64,000 nucleotides of DNA from Sphagnum compactum (GCA_965153455.1 OZ234503.1:9739118-9803117); one strand, 5' to 3'. Shown: positions 13,262 to 26,599, numbered from the stretch's first letter. Notes: generated by a model from the sequence alone, not told the origin. Made by a program: numbers and translations.

Positions 13262-13470
13262 CCCAATATAATGGGATTCAACGCCCAGTCATGATTCTGG
13301 CCTGGGCCAGCTTTGACTCAACGATGTCACGGTCCAGCGACCAGGTGCGACAAATGTTCGTGGTGTGTACTTCTTGGGGTCCCGGGGAGTACGTACCAGC
13401 GAAGGTGTGGAGGTGACAACAACGCCCCCCACTTTGGCGATCTCATAAGAAGATCCCTTGGACATGAGAA
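13262..13470 (-). other. GC-rich patch, possible transposon remnant
   Basis: About 200 bp is markedly more GC-rich than its surroundings, with CpG-containing blocks such as CCCGGGGAGTACGTACC and AACGCCCCCCACTTTGGCG. It is open on the minus strand for 77 codons (13522-13289) but matches no family I recognise. It lies about 0.9 kb upstream of the MYB start. It could be a fragment of a higher-GC retroelement or an MYB promoter island. Confidence 0.3.
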
Positions 13471-14392
13471 AAAGCTGAGATTGACTTAGTGCAAATCTGG
13501 TCAAACATAAGAATATATTCAATCATGACTAAGTAGTTGATGCAAATTTTTTCTTTAAAAAGTCGTCAAACTGTAGCAGGTTACAATTAGTATAATTAGA
13601 TCAGATGGATGGAATCATCAATTACTCCAGTGGACTAATTTGCATTCAGTGAGCTAGATAGATTCTAGTGTCCAGCAGCAGCAGCAGCTGCTGATCATGT
13701 TACCGCTAGCTACAAGCAGCTAGCTTGTCATGATGTCATGGCCTTCTGCAGTATCAGCTTTGATCCAGATGGAAAAGCTGCAGCATGGGTTCTCGTGATA
13801 CATGGCTGGCTATTTGACAATAATATTCAGAGGTGATATGATCAGATTTGATACCCAAAGATTTGCAATAAAATGATGATGATGATGATCCATCAATCCC
13901 TGGGCTATGATCCTGATGAGATCTGATGTTGTAGTGTGGATCATACTTTTCATGAGAATGTAATATTGGATCTTCTGGTTACAACAGAACAACTTTTTAG
14001 TTCTTCCTGACGTTGCTGCATGATTTCCCCGAATTTTGCAATCATGGAGTCCTGATCAATCACTTACATGGAATTTTCTACCGGGTTTGATATTACTGTA
14101 CATGAGCTAGCATGTAGCAGCAGCAGCAGCTGGTTCCACCTATGAGCTTATGAACCGGCAGCTCTTTCAAGGATCAGCTGCCTCCTGCTGCAAGGATAAA
14201 GAATGGGTTTTATATCTCTCTCATAATGTCTCTTCTTTGAGTCTTTGTAGGTTCCCCAGATCCTTTCTCGGAAGGAAAGCAATCTCATGAAATCATAGTG
14301 CTGCATTTGTTACTAGCTGTCTGCAAGTTATGTGCTAAAAATTAGTAGCTAGCGAGTCCAGCTGCTGCTACGGGTCTAGCCGAGTACACACC
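13471..14392 (+). promoter_or_regulatory. Upstream region and presumed promoter/5' UTR of the MYB gene
   Basis: No exon was recognised here. The sequence is rich in CAGCAG/GCTGCTG and GCTAGC words, which recur through the MYB gene. A TATA-like stretch (TTTTATATCTCTCTC) lies near 14208, about 185 bp before the ATG. Its promoter role is inferred from position only. Confidence 0.35.
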
Positions 14393-17300
14393 ATGGGAAG
14401 GGCGCCATGTTGCGAGAAGGATAACGTGAAAAGGGGTCCATGGACTCCAGAGGAGGACGCCAAATTGCTGGCGTGCATTGCACAACACGGCACTGGGAGC
14501 TGGAGAACCCTACCCAAAAAGGCTGGTACGTAAGTATTGATCTCGTATATAAATATCTCTCTCCACACAAGGGACAAGTTAAGAACCGCTGGTATTGAAG
14601 CTGATGTTGCAGTGCATCCGGATCGTGATCTTGCAGCGACCCCATTGTGGATGCATCTCATTGATCAGAGATGGACTTGCATCTAGCTTCAAATTCCTCT
14701 ACAACTCTCTAGAGATCAGAGAGATGCTGAGCTGCATGAGCTCCTATATAAAATTCCTGAAACCACTATGTTTACTAATGGAGCATTTTCTAGATCTGGA
14801 GCTTGATTGATTGATTGATGGATTGATGGATGGATTGATGGATTGATTGATTGATGGATTGATTGATTGATTCTTCCCAGCTTTTTGGTTCCAGAAACTA
14901 CAGCACGGTAGTTGGCTATATTCATGAACTGCACAAATGCATGAAGCTGGGGTCCTTGTGTCCTTCCTCAAGTACTCAAACATGTTAGGTACTCACCTGC
15001 CTCACTTCATCAATTGTACTCCATCAGCTGCCCATGATGGGGTACAACTGGGTGGGAGGTTGGAGTTAGCTAGCTAGCTAGCTAGCTAGCCCCATGGTCC
15101 TTACAGTACTTCCTCAATGGTTGCAGCTTCCTTTATTTATTTAATTGTAGGCTAAAGCCCCCGGGTGGGAGCATTTGGCCCCAAGTAAGGGCCCTAGACA
15201 AGGGGTCCTAGACAAGGTGTAAAAGGATCACAAATTGTCTACTTTATCTTGCTCGAAGTTTGAACCCTGTCTTCTCAATATGACTTTGGCTTTACCTAAT
15301 TTAACTCCATACCCCAGTGACTGACATGGGCTGACATGTTGATTGGACCATTGTTGGATCTACCAACAGAACATGGTCTCTTGTGAACATACCAACCACT
15401 GATTTTTTTTTCTTTTTCTTTTTTTTGGTGGCTAATTTTCACCATTTTGCTAAAAATATTTTCAAAAAAGAATAATCTGCTGCAAATTTCCCTGTTTTTA
15501 AAAAACGTTAGCCAAAAAATGGAAAAAAAAAACTCAAATATTCACCACAATTGCCTACACGATACTTAAGATTTTATATTTCTCATTGAATATCACCAAA
15601 TTTGGCTAAGTATATACTTATGGACTATCACCACTTTGAGCAACATCACAAAAATTGAGGACAAAAAAAAAACATTAATTCCAACCATGGTCTAGATAAT
15701 TAAAAAAGACTTGAGGCATGTAAACATATCAAAATATAAAATTATGAAACATGTATTATTAAGTTTTAACCTCAAATCATTAAAAAAGGCATTTAACAAT
15801 ATAGTTAAATTTTTTTCCCATTTATAGGTAAGTATTTATATTTAGTAAATGTAAAAAGAATAAATCATATTTATCAATAAATGAGTGTAATAGATATTGA
15901 TTGACATTTGTCATGTTTATAATTTTATATCACAAAATAATACCTGCCAAAAATACACAGAAACACAAGTCATGACAAGACTGGGGGATACTGAATATAT
16001 ACAAAGAAGAGTGACCTTTCTTAAGACTTAAATATATATGTAGTTGAGAAGTAGATCTAATCTATTTATTAGCCTTGCCTTGGTAGGCAAGGATATTGTG
16101 TTTAGATCCATTATAGACTAGAGTAGCTTAAGGGAATTTGGCCCCTAGGTGATAATAGGTCTATTTTATATGAGGATTTTTGAGAGATGATATGATTTTG
16201 GCTTGTGTTGAAACTTGAGATTAGTTTTAGAGTTATAATATCTTGAAGGATTTTGGTTTGTATTAGAGGATTTTTTGAAGATTATAATTTTTGCATGTGG
16301 TGAAATATTTGGGTTTCCATAATTTTCTTCTTCTTTTGCCTTAAGATACTTTTGAATGTAGATGGCAAGGCCATCATAGTGTGACAACACCCCTTGTTCA
16401 GAAAGTCTTGTTTGGGGGTAGTTTAATGAGATCTTAAGAGTTGAAGCCACTGGAGATGAGATTTAAGCTGGATGGGAAGATGCCATGAAAATATAATGTT
16501 AGAAAGTGGGTTGTTTTGGGGGGGGGTTGAAACTTGAAACAGGATTGCAAAGGTGTGGCAAAAGCTGTAGATTGCGGTGGACTAACTACTTACGACCTGA
16601 TCTGAAGCATGGTCGCTTCACAGATCATGAAGAAAAATTGATCGTCAACCTTCATGCAGCTCTGGGGAGCCGGTAATTATAAGCATAATTAGTAGTCACA
16701 ATCCCAAACTTGCAAATTGTAGGAACACCCCATACACAAATAATAGTTATGTACTTAACAGAGTTGACAGTACATAAGGTTAAAGCCCCAGGCCTAAGAT
16801 GGAGAGCCTGGTTCTCATGGCTGCTCCTTAAAGAGTCTAGAGTGAGAGAGAGATCTTACAATTATAAGTAGGCATAACTATGCCTCTTCTCTCTTTTCTA
16901 GGAGGAAATTTCTCTGAGTGCTTTTATGAATTTTGTTAAAACTTTTTTTTCCATGTTTCCAGCTCTTGATCATCTGCTAGCTGCAGGTCCAGATTTATCA
17001 GCTTGCCACATATCAGAACTTGTGGATTGATTAATTGGAATGAATTGTTGATCGGTTTAATCTGTCACTAGGTCTGTCTTATATAGGTTGCAGCAGGAGA
17101 AAATTTGACCTGAATTTTTTTTTGTGGATTCATTTTTTTTTTGGGCCAGTTATCAAAACATTTGTGTTATTCAATTTTAGACATTTATAAATGTGTTACA
17201 AACATTCGTCAACACAAGAAGAAAATATTTGAGCTGATCTTGAGTCTTGAAACAAAATGTACTCTGGAATGGTCAAATAGCTTTCAAATACAAAGAATAA

Positions 17301-19098
17301 ATTTGAAAAGTTCATTAGTAAAGTATGCTGGTGTCATGGTAATTGCTGCAGGTGGTCGCTTATAGCAGCACAGTTGCCAGGACGTACAGACAACGACGTG
17401 AAGAATTATTGGAACACTCGGTTGAAGAAGAAGCTGTGCGAAATGGGCATCGATCCGATCACACACAAGCCCATCTCACAACTGTTGGCAGATTTGGCCG
17501 GTAGTATAGCACTACCCAAAGGAGGAGAGATTGCGGAAGCAGCACTGGGTTGTTTTAAAGATGATATGTTGAATGTTTTGATGAGAAAACGACCTGATTG
17601 GCAACAGCAGCTGCCGCTGCAAGATCAGCTGCAGGCCGGCTCAAGCTGCATACCCATGCATCAGATCAGTACCCCAGCAGCAACTGCCCATCATATTGTA
17701 GCTGGGAATCCTCATCATCAAGCTGCAGCAGCAGCGGGTGCGGCTCGTGCTGCATCTCTGACATCGACTCCCAAGAATTCAATCCTTGCAGGAAGGCCAC
17801 CGGCTAATTCTTCATGTGACATGAGAACAGCAATAGTAAGCAATCATGATCAATGTCATGATCAAACCTTGAAGTCAAACGATCATCTGCAGCTGAAGGT
17901 GAGTCATGCATGCAGCTGACAAGAATATTTTTGTGGATCTTAGGTTGGTCTAAAGGATGGTCAACAAACGATAGAGGAAGCAGCACTAGCTGCAGGGTCC
18001 CAAAACCAGCAGCTGGAACTCATGCAGCAGCAGCAGCGCAGTCGATTTTGCAGTCATTCAGGACTCGTCGATCAGGGCTCAGCTTCCTGCACAGCTAGTG
18101 GTAGGTACCAGCTCCTGCAGGCTCCTCAGCTTCTGTCGAATCATCAAGCTGTGACACAAGAAAACCAAGTCCTGCAAATGCCCAAGTCCGGATTAGGAAT
18201 TGTGATTTTGCAGGATCAGTCGAAGAACAAGGACGTCGTAGGCGGCGCCAATAATATAAGCATGTCATGTGATGGAATCCAGCTTAATCGGAGCCTCAAT
18301 ATGTACATTGGGAAGAAGGTTGCTGCAGGATCGATTCCATGGACTAATGCTGCAGCAGGTTTTGTGCAATATATCGTAAACTTTCTTCTCAAAGTTCTAG
18401 ATTCATCAGATGCACCAGCTTATACTTTGCACAAATCTTCTTCTGTTGCAGGCAGCTAGATATACTACTATATCTCGACCTAATTACAACTGCCTGCAGG
18501 ATGCTGCAATAGACCTTGATACCTCACTATCTGATTCTGCATAATTCTGTGAATTTTTTCCAACTCGAGATCCGATCCATTGGCAGGTACAGATATTGCA
18601 ATTGGATTAGGACAAATCAATTGCTCCAAATTCACAGTTCCTGCATGCAGCAGTGATGAGCAGTTACCAATTCTGCCGCCTGATCAGGCTGCATCTCTAT
18701 TATCCAGCACACCTGCACATGAGATTCAGTTCGCTGCACCAACAACAACAACAACAACAACAACAAAAACCGGCCAGCAAATCTTTCACAACAACCCACA
18801 CAAGGAATATAATAATTCTACTTCCACAAGCAGTCAACAACAACAGCAGCAGCAAATAATAAAGTCTTGCTCAACAAGTCACAACAACAACAACAACAAA
18901 ACCCACGATCATGTCCTTACCAACTATGAAATGGAGCCGTGGAGCCCAAGTATGGCAAGTGGAAGTAGCTGCAGTAGCACCAGTTTGATGGCGGCTGGTG
19001 GTGGTGGTGGTGGTGGTGATTCCACAGGCCTTCAGAAAGTCCTCAACTCTGATGTTTTCCTTTGGGATTTTTCTGAGCTTAGCTCTATCATGAACTGA
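14393..19098 (+). CDS. MYB80: R2R3-MYB transcription factor, MYB80 (MYB35/80 clade)
   Basis: This is a nuclear DNA-binding regulator. In flowering plants MYB80 controls tapetum and pollen development. Proposed exons are 14393-14525, 16543-16672, 17352-17898, 17944-18358 and 18587-19098, about 578 residues. The protein opens [21 protein letters not shown]2 tryptophans are W17, W37 and W57; R3 has F70, W89 and W108. Exon 2 is exactly 130 nt, the usual size for plant R2R3-MYBs. [15 protein letters not shown] (120-134) and [15 protein letters not shown] (147-161) match MYB80 signature blocks. The C-terminal half is long and rich in Gln, Asn, Thr, Ser and Gly, so the protein is far longer than Arabidopsis MYB80 (about 320 residues), and it ends [15 protein letters not shown]3 lacks the usual bHLH-interaction motif. 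The first three exons are firm. The junctions at 17898/17944 and 18358/18587 are inferred from splice consensus and phase. Confidence 0.88.
14803..14872 (+). repeat. (GATT/GATG)n microsatellite in MYB intron 1
   Basis: About 70 bp of interrupted GATT and GATG tetranucleotides lie in the 2-kb first intron of the MYB gene. Length polymorphism is likely. No function is implied. Confidence 0.85.
15067..15090 (+). repeat. (TAGC)6 microsatellite in MYB intron 1
   Basis: Six perfect TAGC units, self-complementary as a string, lie in the first MYB intron. The rest of the intron (15.4-16.5 kb) is AT-rich and includes an ACCAAATTTGGCTAAGTA motif near 15597, resembling the palindromic repeat family found at the right end of the window. 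Confidence 0.85.
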
Positions 19099-19213
19099 TC
19101 AACCAAGCAGCTTCTGCCCAAGCTGCTGCAATATGGATTGAGCTCATATGGATTCAAGTTCCAGAAGCAGGACTCTGAACCTCTGGTGATCTGGGTGGAT
19201 TCCAATCTAGCAC

Positions 19214-19240
19214 TAGGGTTTAGGGTTTAGGGTTTAAGGG
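19214..19240 (+). repeat. Interstitial plant-type telomere repeat (TTTAGGG)n
   Basis: Three to four units of TTTAGGG, the last one degenerate, lie about 115 bp after the MYB stop codon and are followed by a T-rich tract. Shorter relatives occur near 13162, 22824 and 37612. Such tracts may mark repaired breaks, or may act as telo-boxes. Confidence 0.7.
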
Positions 19241-21690
19241 GGATTTTTTTTTTTGGGGAAAAAGTGGACACTATTCATAGACATGTTGCCATGGACAGAC
19301 TTGAAATTCTGGCCATTGACTAAACCTGTAATTTCTTGACAACTTACTTGGAACTTAGGTCTAAAACTAATGATAAAATTTAATATTTTGACTACTCATT
19401 GAATTTGTGACAAATGTTTTTCCAAAACTTCTCAATAGGCTTGTGTGAAATTTCACAACCCAAAAAATAAAATGCTGGCAGGACTCTGAAACTCTGGTCT
19501 ACATTGCAAGAAAAATCTGAATTGAACACATGGGGAGAGAACCCACCCAGTACCCTGAACCAGGCAACACTGCTGTAGACGAATGAGATGAGGACATAAT
19601 GACATCATCACCTTGGAACCCTTATTCCCTTTCACAAGACTCTTGTTGATGGTATGTCTACATGTCTAGTTTCTAGATCCCTCTCACTTCAAAGTGACAG
19701 ATTTTTTTGTTGGACTTCACATTGTTAGTAGGATTTGGGATATAATAGTTTTGGCTTGAACTGGCGAATGTTTGCTGGAAAAACACATTTTACACTATTA
19801 AAAACTACATTTCTCCAAGTTTTTTTCTTGAAAAAGAAATTGCAAAATAGCAAAAACTCGTCACAAAACAAATCCTGGCTGGACCTAGAATCCTTTGAAA
19901 AACAAAATTGGGCAGGTGGGAGGAAGGGGAGGGGTTTTGGGTTGGGGAATTGTGATTCAGTTGCAAGATTGGTGTCGAGAAATACATTGAAAGTGAACAC
20001 TCTAAATGCAGTTAAAATTCAGGCCCATCTGTCAGGTTCCTCAGAAGGAAGGTACATGACTTTCACAACCAAACAAATTACTGTTTTAGAAACACAATTT
20101 GTTGCCTGAGGGGATTCTGTGACCCAGTGCCCATAAGTACACAAATGCATGGGAAGCCTGTCATATTCTATGGAATGGGCCCGGTAGGGCTAGTTCCACA
20201 AAGGAATGCATAGGGAATACCAATTTATGCTCCGGAACAGGCCCTAGTAGAACAGTCTTGTTACCATCCACAGTTGATTCACATCACAAGAGTGTTCCAG
20301 ACTGTTGATTTACATCATAGGTGGAATTGGCAGTGTGCCCACAAAACAAAGTCCTGCTAACCGACAATTTAGGTTAAGCTTTCTGTTCTCTGTGATTTTA
20401 ATGTCTGAAATTTTGGCACTTGCATGTGAAGAATTGTGGTATAAAGAGCCCAATAGAATCGCAGTGGTGTGCTTTTGTTGTGTTTGTTTATCCTTTTTCG
20501 CAGATGGTGATGTGACTTGGTGTTGTTTAGGGGGGAAGAGCTTGATTAATGAGGATTCACTATGAAATGGAGTTGGCGGAATTTGTGGAGTGTGTTCTAC
20601 CTGATTGGACTAGAGAACATTGTGAAAATTATCTGGCTTTGATGAAGATTAATGTATGCATGGAGCTGCTGGCATCACACAAAGATATATTGGAGGAATA
20701 TGGTTGGGAAATGGACATGTTTTTCTTCTCTTGTTTTCAGATCAGAATCAGCAAGTTAAGTGATTTCTTTTCTCTTTTGGTTGACCATAGGTGTGTAGTG
20801 TACAAGTATGCGAATGAGATGAATGTTCATTAGCATAGTCTATTGCTGTGTTTGATTTCTCCCATGATTTCCACTGCATGCACATGGGGAAGTAGTGCAA
20901 AGTGCAGAAGTAGGTTGATCAATACAAAGAATTAAAGGTTCGGTTGGAGTTGGTTTGTAAATGGCATTCTCCTTTTCAAGTTCAGTATACCTAAGAAATT
21001 CAATGGTCTTATGGGTTGCAAAAAGAGATCATGGTTGTTGAAGGAAGTAAGTACCTATTCATATACCTGGGCTTTGAGTGGGATTATGTTTTCTTGTGGA
21101 CCTCAAGGATGGGCTCTTGGGGTAAATCTTGGAGAATCATGGAGAAGAAGTTTATGGTGATCTTTTTAGAAGGGAAATTGTTTTTCACTTGTCAAAACTT
21201 CTAGGATATGAGAATTAGAAGGGACATATTGTGAGATGCATGATATTCATTGGGTGCTTGGGGTGGAAAATGTGATTAGAGAGCTTGGGTTGTAAAATGT
21301 TGGATCAAGATGCCATGAACAAATCCAAGATATCTCTAGGGAGTAAAATCTGGAATGATATGATCCAAGCATGAATTTGTAGGATTCTAGGCTTAGGTTG
21401 ATTTGCTATTTTGCTTGGGTTTTCCACCAATTCCTCATGTATTCATTATTACAAAATGTGAGTGCAATTCACTAGTCTTCGTTCACTAGACCAATGAATT
21501 CATTGCTTTTTCATTGGTCCCTGTTCACTACAACCAATGAATTCATTCAAAATTCAATATAATCACTTTGCATACAAGGACACCTTTTGTTGTAGTATTG
21601 TCAAACCCACTTTTTCTATTACACCAGAGCTGAAAGTGAAACCAAAAGATGAGTACCTACCCTATTGACAGATAAAACCAATGGTCAGAA
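19241..21690. other. Intergenic region, no supported gene
   Basis: The only notable open stretch is 20549-20833 (plus), with a moderately complex start (ELAEFVECVLPDWTREHCEN) after a TTTTTCGCAG acceptor-like sequence at about 20502. I could not link it to any family or to a second exon. It may be an exon of a transposon-derived gene. The rest is unremarkable. Confidence 0.35.
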
Positions 21691-21746
21691 CTAAGAACCA
21701 GTTTTGGAATAACTGGCCAATTGGGTTATTAAAATAAAATAAAATG

Positions 21747-21770
21747 TATATATATATATATATATATATA
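21747..21770 (+). repeat. (TA)12 microsatellite
   Basis: A perfect TA dinucleotide run precedes the GGTTATCAAT-type repeat block at 21.78-21.99 kb. Confidence 0.9.
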
Positions 21771-21784
21771 GACAGACCCACCGT

Positions 21785-22340
21785 GACTGGTTATCAATAT
21801 CACTGTCAAAGTAATACCACTGGTTATCAATTTACCTGCTTATTTTTTGGGGACAATAATTGGCAATTATGTTTCAGAGTCAGGTTTTAAATACCTTGCT
21901 GAGACACATCAATAATTGGCTGGTAGGTTATCAATATATGGGTTAAAAATCAAGTGTTTTCGCAAATAACCAGCCAACACTGGTGAGAATCGTTGGTTCC
22001 AGTTCGGGTTAGTGGGAACCAAATCTGAACTAGGTCTGATTTTCCTAAAGAACCAGAATTGAAACCAGGTTCCTGGATCTATTGAGACTGTGTGGAATTG
22101 GAACCAGAACCAAAATGAGAATTTCTGGGAGAAAAAAAAGGAAAAAAAAGAAAAAGAAAAAAAGACTAGAACTAGGGTTTTATCAGTAGCTAATTGCAGG
22201 TTTCAATCTGTGTTAATAAGAACCAAAACCAGAACCACGGTTGATTGGTAGTTAATTGTGGGTTTCAATCTCTGTTAATAAGAACCAAACCAGAACCAGG
22301 TTTGATTTTCTCAGAATCAGAACCTGAACTGGAACTAAAT
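21785..22340. repeat. Degenerate GGTTATCAAT and GAACCAGAACC repeat blocks
   Basis: From 21785 to 21990 the sequence repeats GGTTATCAAT and ends AACCAGCCAACACTGGTGAG. The reverse complement of that end (ACCAGTGTTGGCTGGTTATT) matches the start of another block at about 48180. From 21990 to 22340 it is a run of diverged GAACCAGAACC/GGTTTGATTTTC words. A similar degenerate block lies at 63.27-63.48 kb. These are members of dispersed, highly degenerate repeat families without coding capacity. Confidence 0.55.
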
Positions 22341-22635
22341 TTTTATTTATTTATTTATTTAACAACATCTAGTTGACAAGATACACAAGCTAATAATTAA
22401 GGAGTTCAAACTCAATGTAAATCATCACATAAAAAAACGGCAGAAATCACAACCTTCTTCAAATCTAATAATGCATAGAACTTAGAATAACCCATATAAA
22501 AAATTTAATCAATTGGCACCTTTATTTTAGCATAAAAAGGGTTGTTTTGTAAATTAACCTCAAATCACAATCTAGGTAAATAGGTAATGCCCTCGGTAGT
22601 TACTAGGGTAGGTAGATAGATGCACATGGATGGTT

Positions 22636-22653
22636 AGTGGTTAGCTAACCACT
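22636..22653. repeat. Perfect 18-bp palindrome
   Basis: AGTGGTTAGCTAACCACT is exactly self-complementary. It sits in a GGTTAG/GGTAGG-rich stretch like those near 35.86-35.97 kb and 63.58-63.74 kb, so it is probably part of that repeat family rather than a regulatory site. Confidence 0.7.
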
Positions 22654-25600
22654 GTAGGTGAAGTAACTATGGGACAAGAATACGATGAGAAAGAAAGTGC
22701 TTTCTGTCCACGCACCATCCATCCATCCATCCATCGTGCATGGTGTGCTGGTAGGTGCTGCTTCACTTGGCCCACATGAGAAGCAATGCAATGCAAACTT
22801 GAAACAACCACTTGAGATTATTTTAGGGTTTAAGGTTTAGGGTTTTGACAATTTTTGGAAACATTCACCAAATTTTTGACTACTACACAAGGGGAAAAAA
22901 ATTAAAAATAAAAATAAAAATCCAAAAATTTCCCAATTTTTGGGGTTAAAAAAAAAAACAGAACAAAATTTGTCCCGGGAAAATTAAAAAAACACACTGC
23001 AAGTCAGAAACTCTATTCTGACATGTGTATTAGGCTACTGGAATACTTTTGTTCTCTGAAATGGATTTCATTCTTGGAACACAGAATTGGGGAAGAACAC
23101 AACTTCTGTACTTCCTACAGCAAAACCAGAATGACGGAGATTGCACTGGTTGCAGGCTTTAGTTGTTTGTATAGAAATCAATTGGATTTCAGACTTGATA
23201 GATAAATCCTGTTTGCAAAAGTTCTTCATAAATCCATTGCAAATGTGTAGCATCTTAGATATTGGCCTAGTAGATGAAGAAAGCATGCAATACTTATGAT
23301 GTAGGTGTTTAGTTCTCACTTTTGGGTATATCTTTGCATATTTTTATGTCCTTTGTTTTTGTGTGAAATTGGAACTTTAATTACAAACCAACTTCTCACT
23401 CAATTGAATCATTGAAATGCAACATTTGGCAAATAGAAATTGCAAATGTGCATCATGCACACATAATTTGAATGGGTAGTTCTTACTCATCACCTTTGAC
23501 ATGACAAGGAAGATGAAGAAGGTTCAAAACATTTCTAAGCTTTCACATGATCATTAATTTTCTTGGAAATAGATGCCATTAGGTTGCACTCACAATCTTC
23601 AACACAAAAGTTAACATCACTAGCTAGGTCCCAAAACAAATTAATTGGTGGGAGTTTTGCACTTTATAGATTATCCATTTTATAACATTAAACAAAAGAA
23701 TCCCAACATGTGGGTTGATTTGGAATTATCAAGCTATTATGTGTAGTACCATTCTAATTGCTTGCACCATCAATGATGTTCAAAGTTCCTTTTGACTAGT
23801 GGTGGTCACCTTTTTGCATCAATGAATATCTTTCCTTATGTCAAAAACACATGCCCAATAATTGAGAGATCCTTAATACTTACCATAAAATTCATTGGGC
23901 ACCATGGGTGGAAGCATCTTTAATGTAGTGAACTTGGGTTCATGATTAACTAGAAAGAGGTGGTGAAGAATAATTTTTTTTCAATACTTGACTTGCATGC
24001 ACATGAATGTATTGTATCCTATTTTCTTTCTTTGATTTTCAAAATTTTATTTATAATGGATTTTGGTCCATGATCAAATTTGTAAATTTGGTGCTAGTAG
24101 GTAGTAAAAAATATAAATGGACATTTAACTTTCTTTACTTTCATATTTTGCTTATAGCCAAATTTGACTCAATCTTCCATTGGATGATCACCACATCACA
24201 AAATTAATAAAACATTTTTTGATAAATGATTGCAAGGTCAAGGATATGAATATCTAACCTCAAGGATATAGTCATGAGCTGCCAACCATAGCAAGTTGTA
24301 GTTGAAATACAAAAACAACTTCTAATAAAAGCTTCAAAATGTGGGAAAAGATCCAAAGAAACAAGCTTACCCCCCTTTCCCAAAACACATAGATAATAGG
24401 AATGAACTAAACATTGTGTTAGATTGTGTGCTCCTTCCTTGTGGCCTCTATCACACTTCTCAAAGGAGCATTTTTTGGGGTGTCATTTGGTTGTTCACTC
24501 CTGATTTGAGAATGACTCAAGTTATGTGGTTTCATCACAAAGTAAAATTGTGAGAATGCTATAAAGCATGTTCAAGAGCAAATGAGGTGACATGATCTCA
24601 CCACAAGGCCATATTTTTTGACAATAATCAAGGCCTCTCATCAACCAACAAGGGCATATTTTTTTTGACAACAATCAAGGCCTTCTCATCATAGTCAAAA
24701 CCAGTGTTGGTTGATTCTTCATTTTCATAAGAAACTTCAATCTTGGTTTTGACATTTCAAAAAAATTGGTAGATTTTTTGGGTGTGGATTTGAGCCTAAT
24801 TTTTCAAAATTTTCAACCTTGCAATTTTAGTTTTGGCACATTTTTTTCAAATCCAAGAAAGTGAATCATGTTTTAAAGTTACTTGCGAATTAATTTAATC
24901 TTAGTTGAACAAACACATGACTAAAAGTCACCTCTCTTTATTTAAGAGTGTTTTTCTATTATATCATTGTACATATGTGAGTTGTCTATCATTACATAAT
25001 TTCTAGCTATTTAATTATATTTTTTTGGTCACTAAACACATGGTTCAAAAGTTTTAATACATGGTACATCAAAGCTTAAAAAGAAAACCTATATCAATGA
25101 AAAATAGGTTGAAAAAAAAGCTTAATAGTGGTTCTATATAGGTAAAATCACATCTTACTATCCTAACTAATGTTTGATCTCACAATCATAACATTGTATA
25201 ACATTCATTAGTACAATTCCTACATATAACATCATTTCAATTGAGAAATATAATGGTACAAAGGGTGTAAACAATCTTGAATTCTCAAATTTGGCTAAGT
25301 ATTTGGGGCTTCAAATGGTACTTTTCAATATTTCATAGTTAGGTGCAATGCCTTTGTCATGTGATTTTGAATTCAAGCTACTAGGGAATTTCCAAATGAA
25401 AAGTAATTAATTCAATTGTACACATAATGTCAATCATAGTGAGAGGTGAAACCTTTCCATTTACAGAAAAAGGTATTTTGTGAAATGGACAAAAATGCAA
25501 CTATTATTTGCATTTATCACAACATGAGCACTCACCTTTAGATATAAATCAAGCAATAAGGCATCTTGACGATGCATCTTGTTGTCATTTATCAATCCCA

Positions 25601-26599
25601 ATAATTTTTTTCATACTTCCATAAACCATTTCAACAATCCCATTTTAAAAACACAAATGTTCAACATTTGCACAAGTATTTTTTCATTATGAAATACCAC
25701 CCAAATATCATTAAATTTTAATTCCATGAAAATATATTCACATGGTTTTGTTGTGCCTACATTGGAGTACAAGATTTCCATATTTATTTTGAATTTATTT
25801 CTTGCTACATATATTCAACAAACATTTTACAATCCAAAGAACAAGTGGAACACTATTTGAACAATATTTTTGGGTCATTCAAGTTTGTTAACTCTTCAAA
25901 TTACCTTCTTTCGAAAATGAAAGTTCAAATATTATTTTTGTAAAGGGTCCCAATTTTTTTTAAGGTGTACAACCCAAGATGAAATAACAATAACCTTGAA
26001 TGCAATCTTAATTCTATTTTATATTTTGATTTTTTTACACATTAATGAATAAATAACTATCATACTTTGAAATATGAAAGCTTAAACACCATATATATGA
26101 AATTAACATCAATATCATGATCCATTTTGCATCTATGTTGATGGTGAAACATGATTAGTAAAGGATGGTATGACAATATTTTTGGTACACCTTAATGAAT
26201 TTGAACCCCAAAATGATTTGGTTGACATAATTTATGGATCATAAACCTTGGAAACCTCAAGAAGGTAAGCATATGCAATTCAAAGAAGTCATTCTTCATA
26301 TATTTTATGGAACAATGAGAGATAAAAAGACTTTTTGGTATGCTATGAAATAATAAAACATTATAAGAATAGTTTGTTAGAATTGAGAATAAAAGTTTAA
26401 ATATATTTAAGATATATTTTCATAATCCATTTATAAACACCTTTTCTTTTTTGCACATCATTTGAAAAAAATGAAATTGATTTCCCTTGGACTTGTAAAT
26501 GTGTTGCTAAATTGTTGTGGCAATCAATTAACAATGGTCCAACATTTAACAAGAGTAAAAGGAAAACAGGGATTTCTTTAAGGCAATGTATGAGCATGT
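22654..26599. other. AT-rich intergenic region with repeat debris
   Basis: No gene was recognised. Near 22720 there is a (CATC)n run. At about 24608-24690 a roughly 45-bp segment (CATATTTTTTGACAA..ATCAAGGCC) is directly duplicated. Degenerate retrotransposon sequence is likely in the right part, since copia domains appear just after 26600, but no domain could be read here. Confidence 0.4.

Noticed and set aside
20549-20833. Possible small gene or exon
   Set aside because: The translation has reasonable complexity, but no family, no paired exon and no convincing gene model were found.
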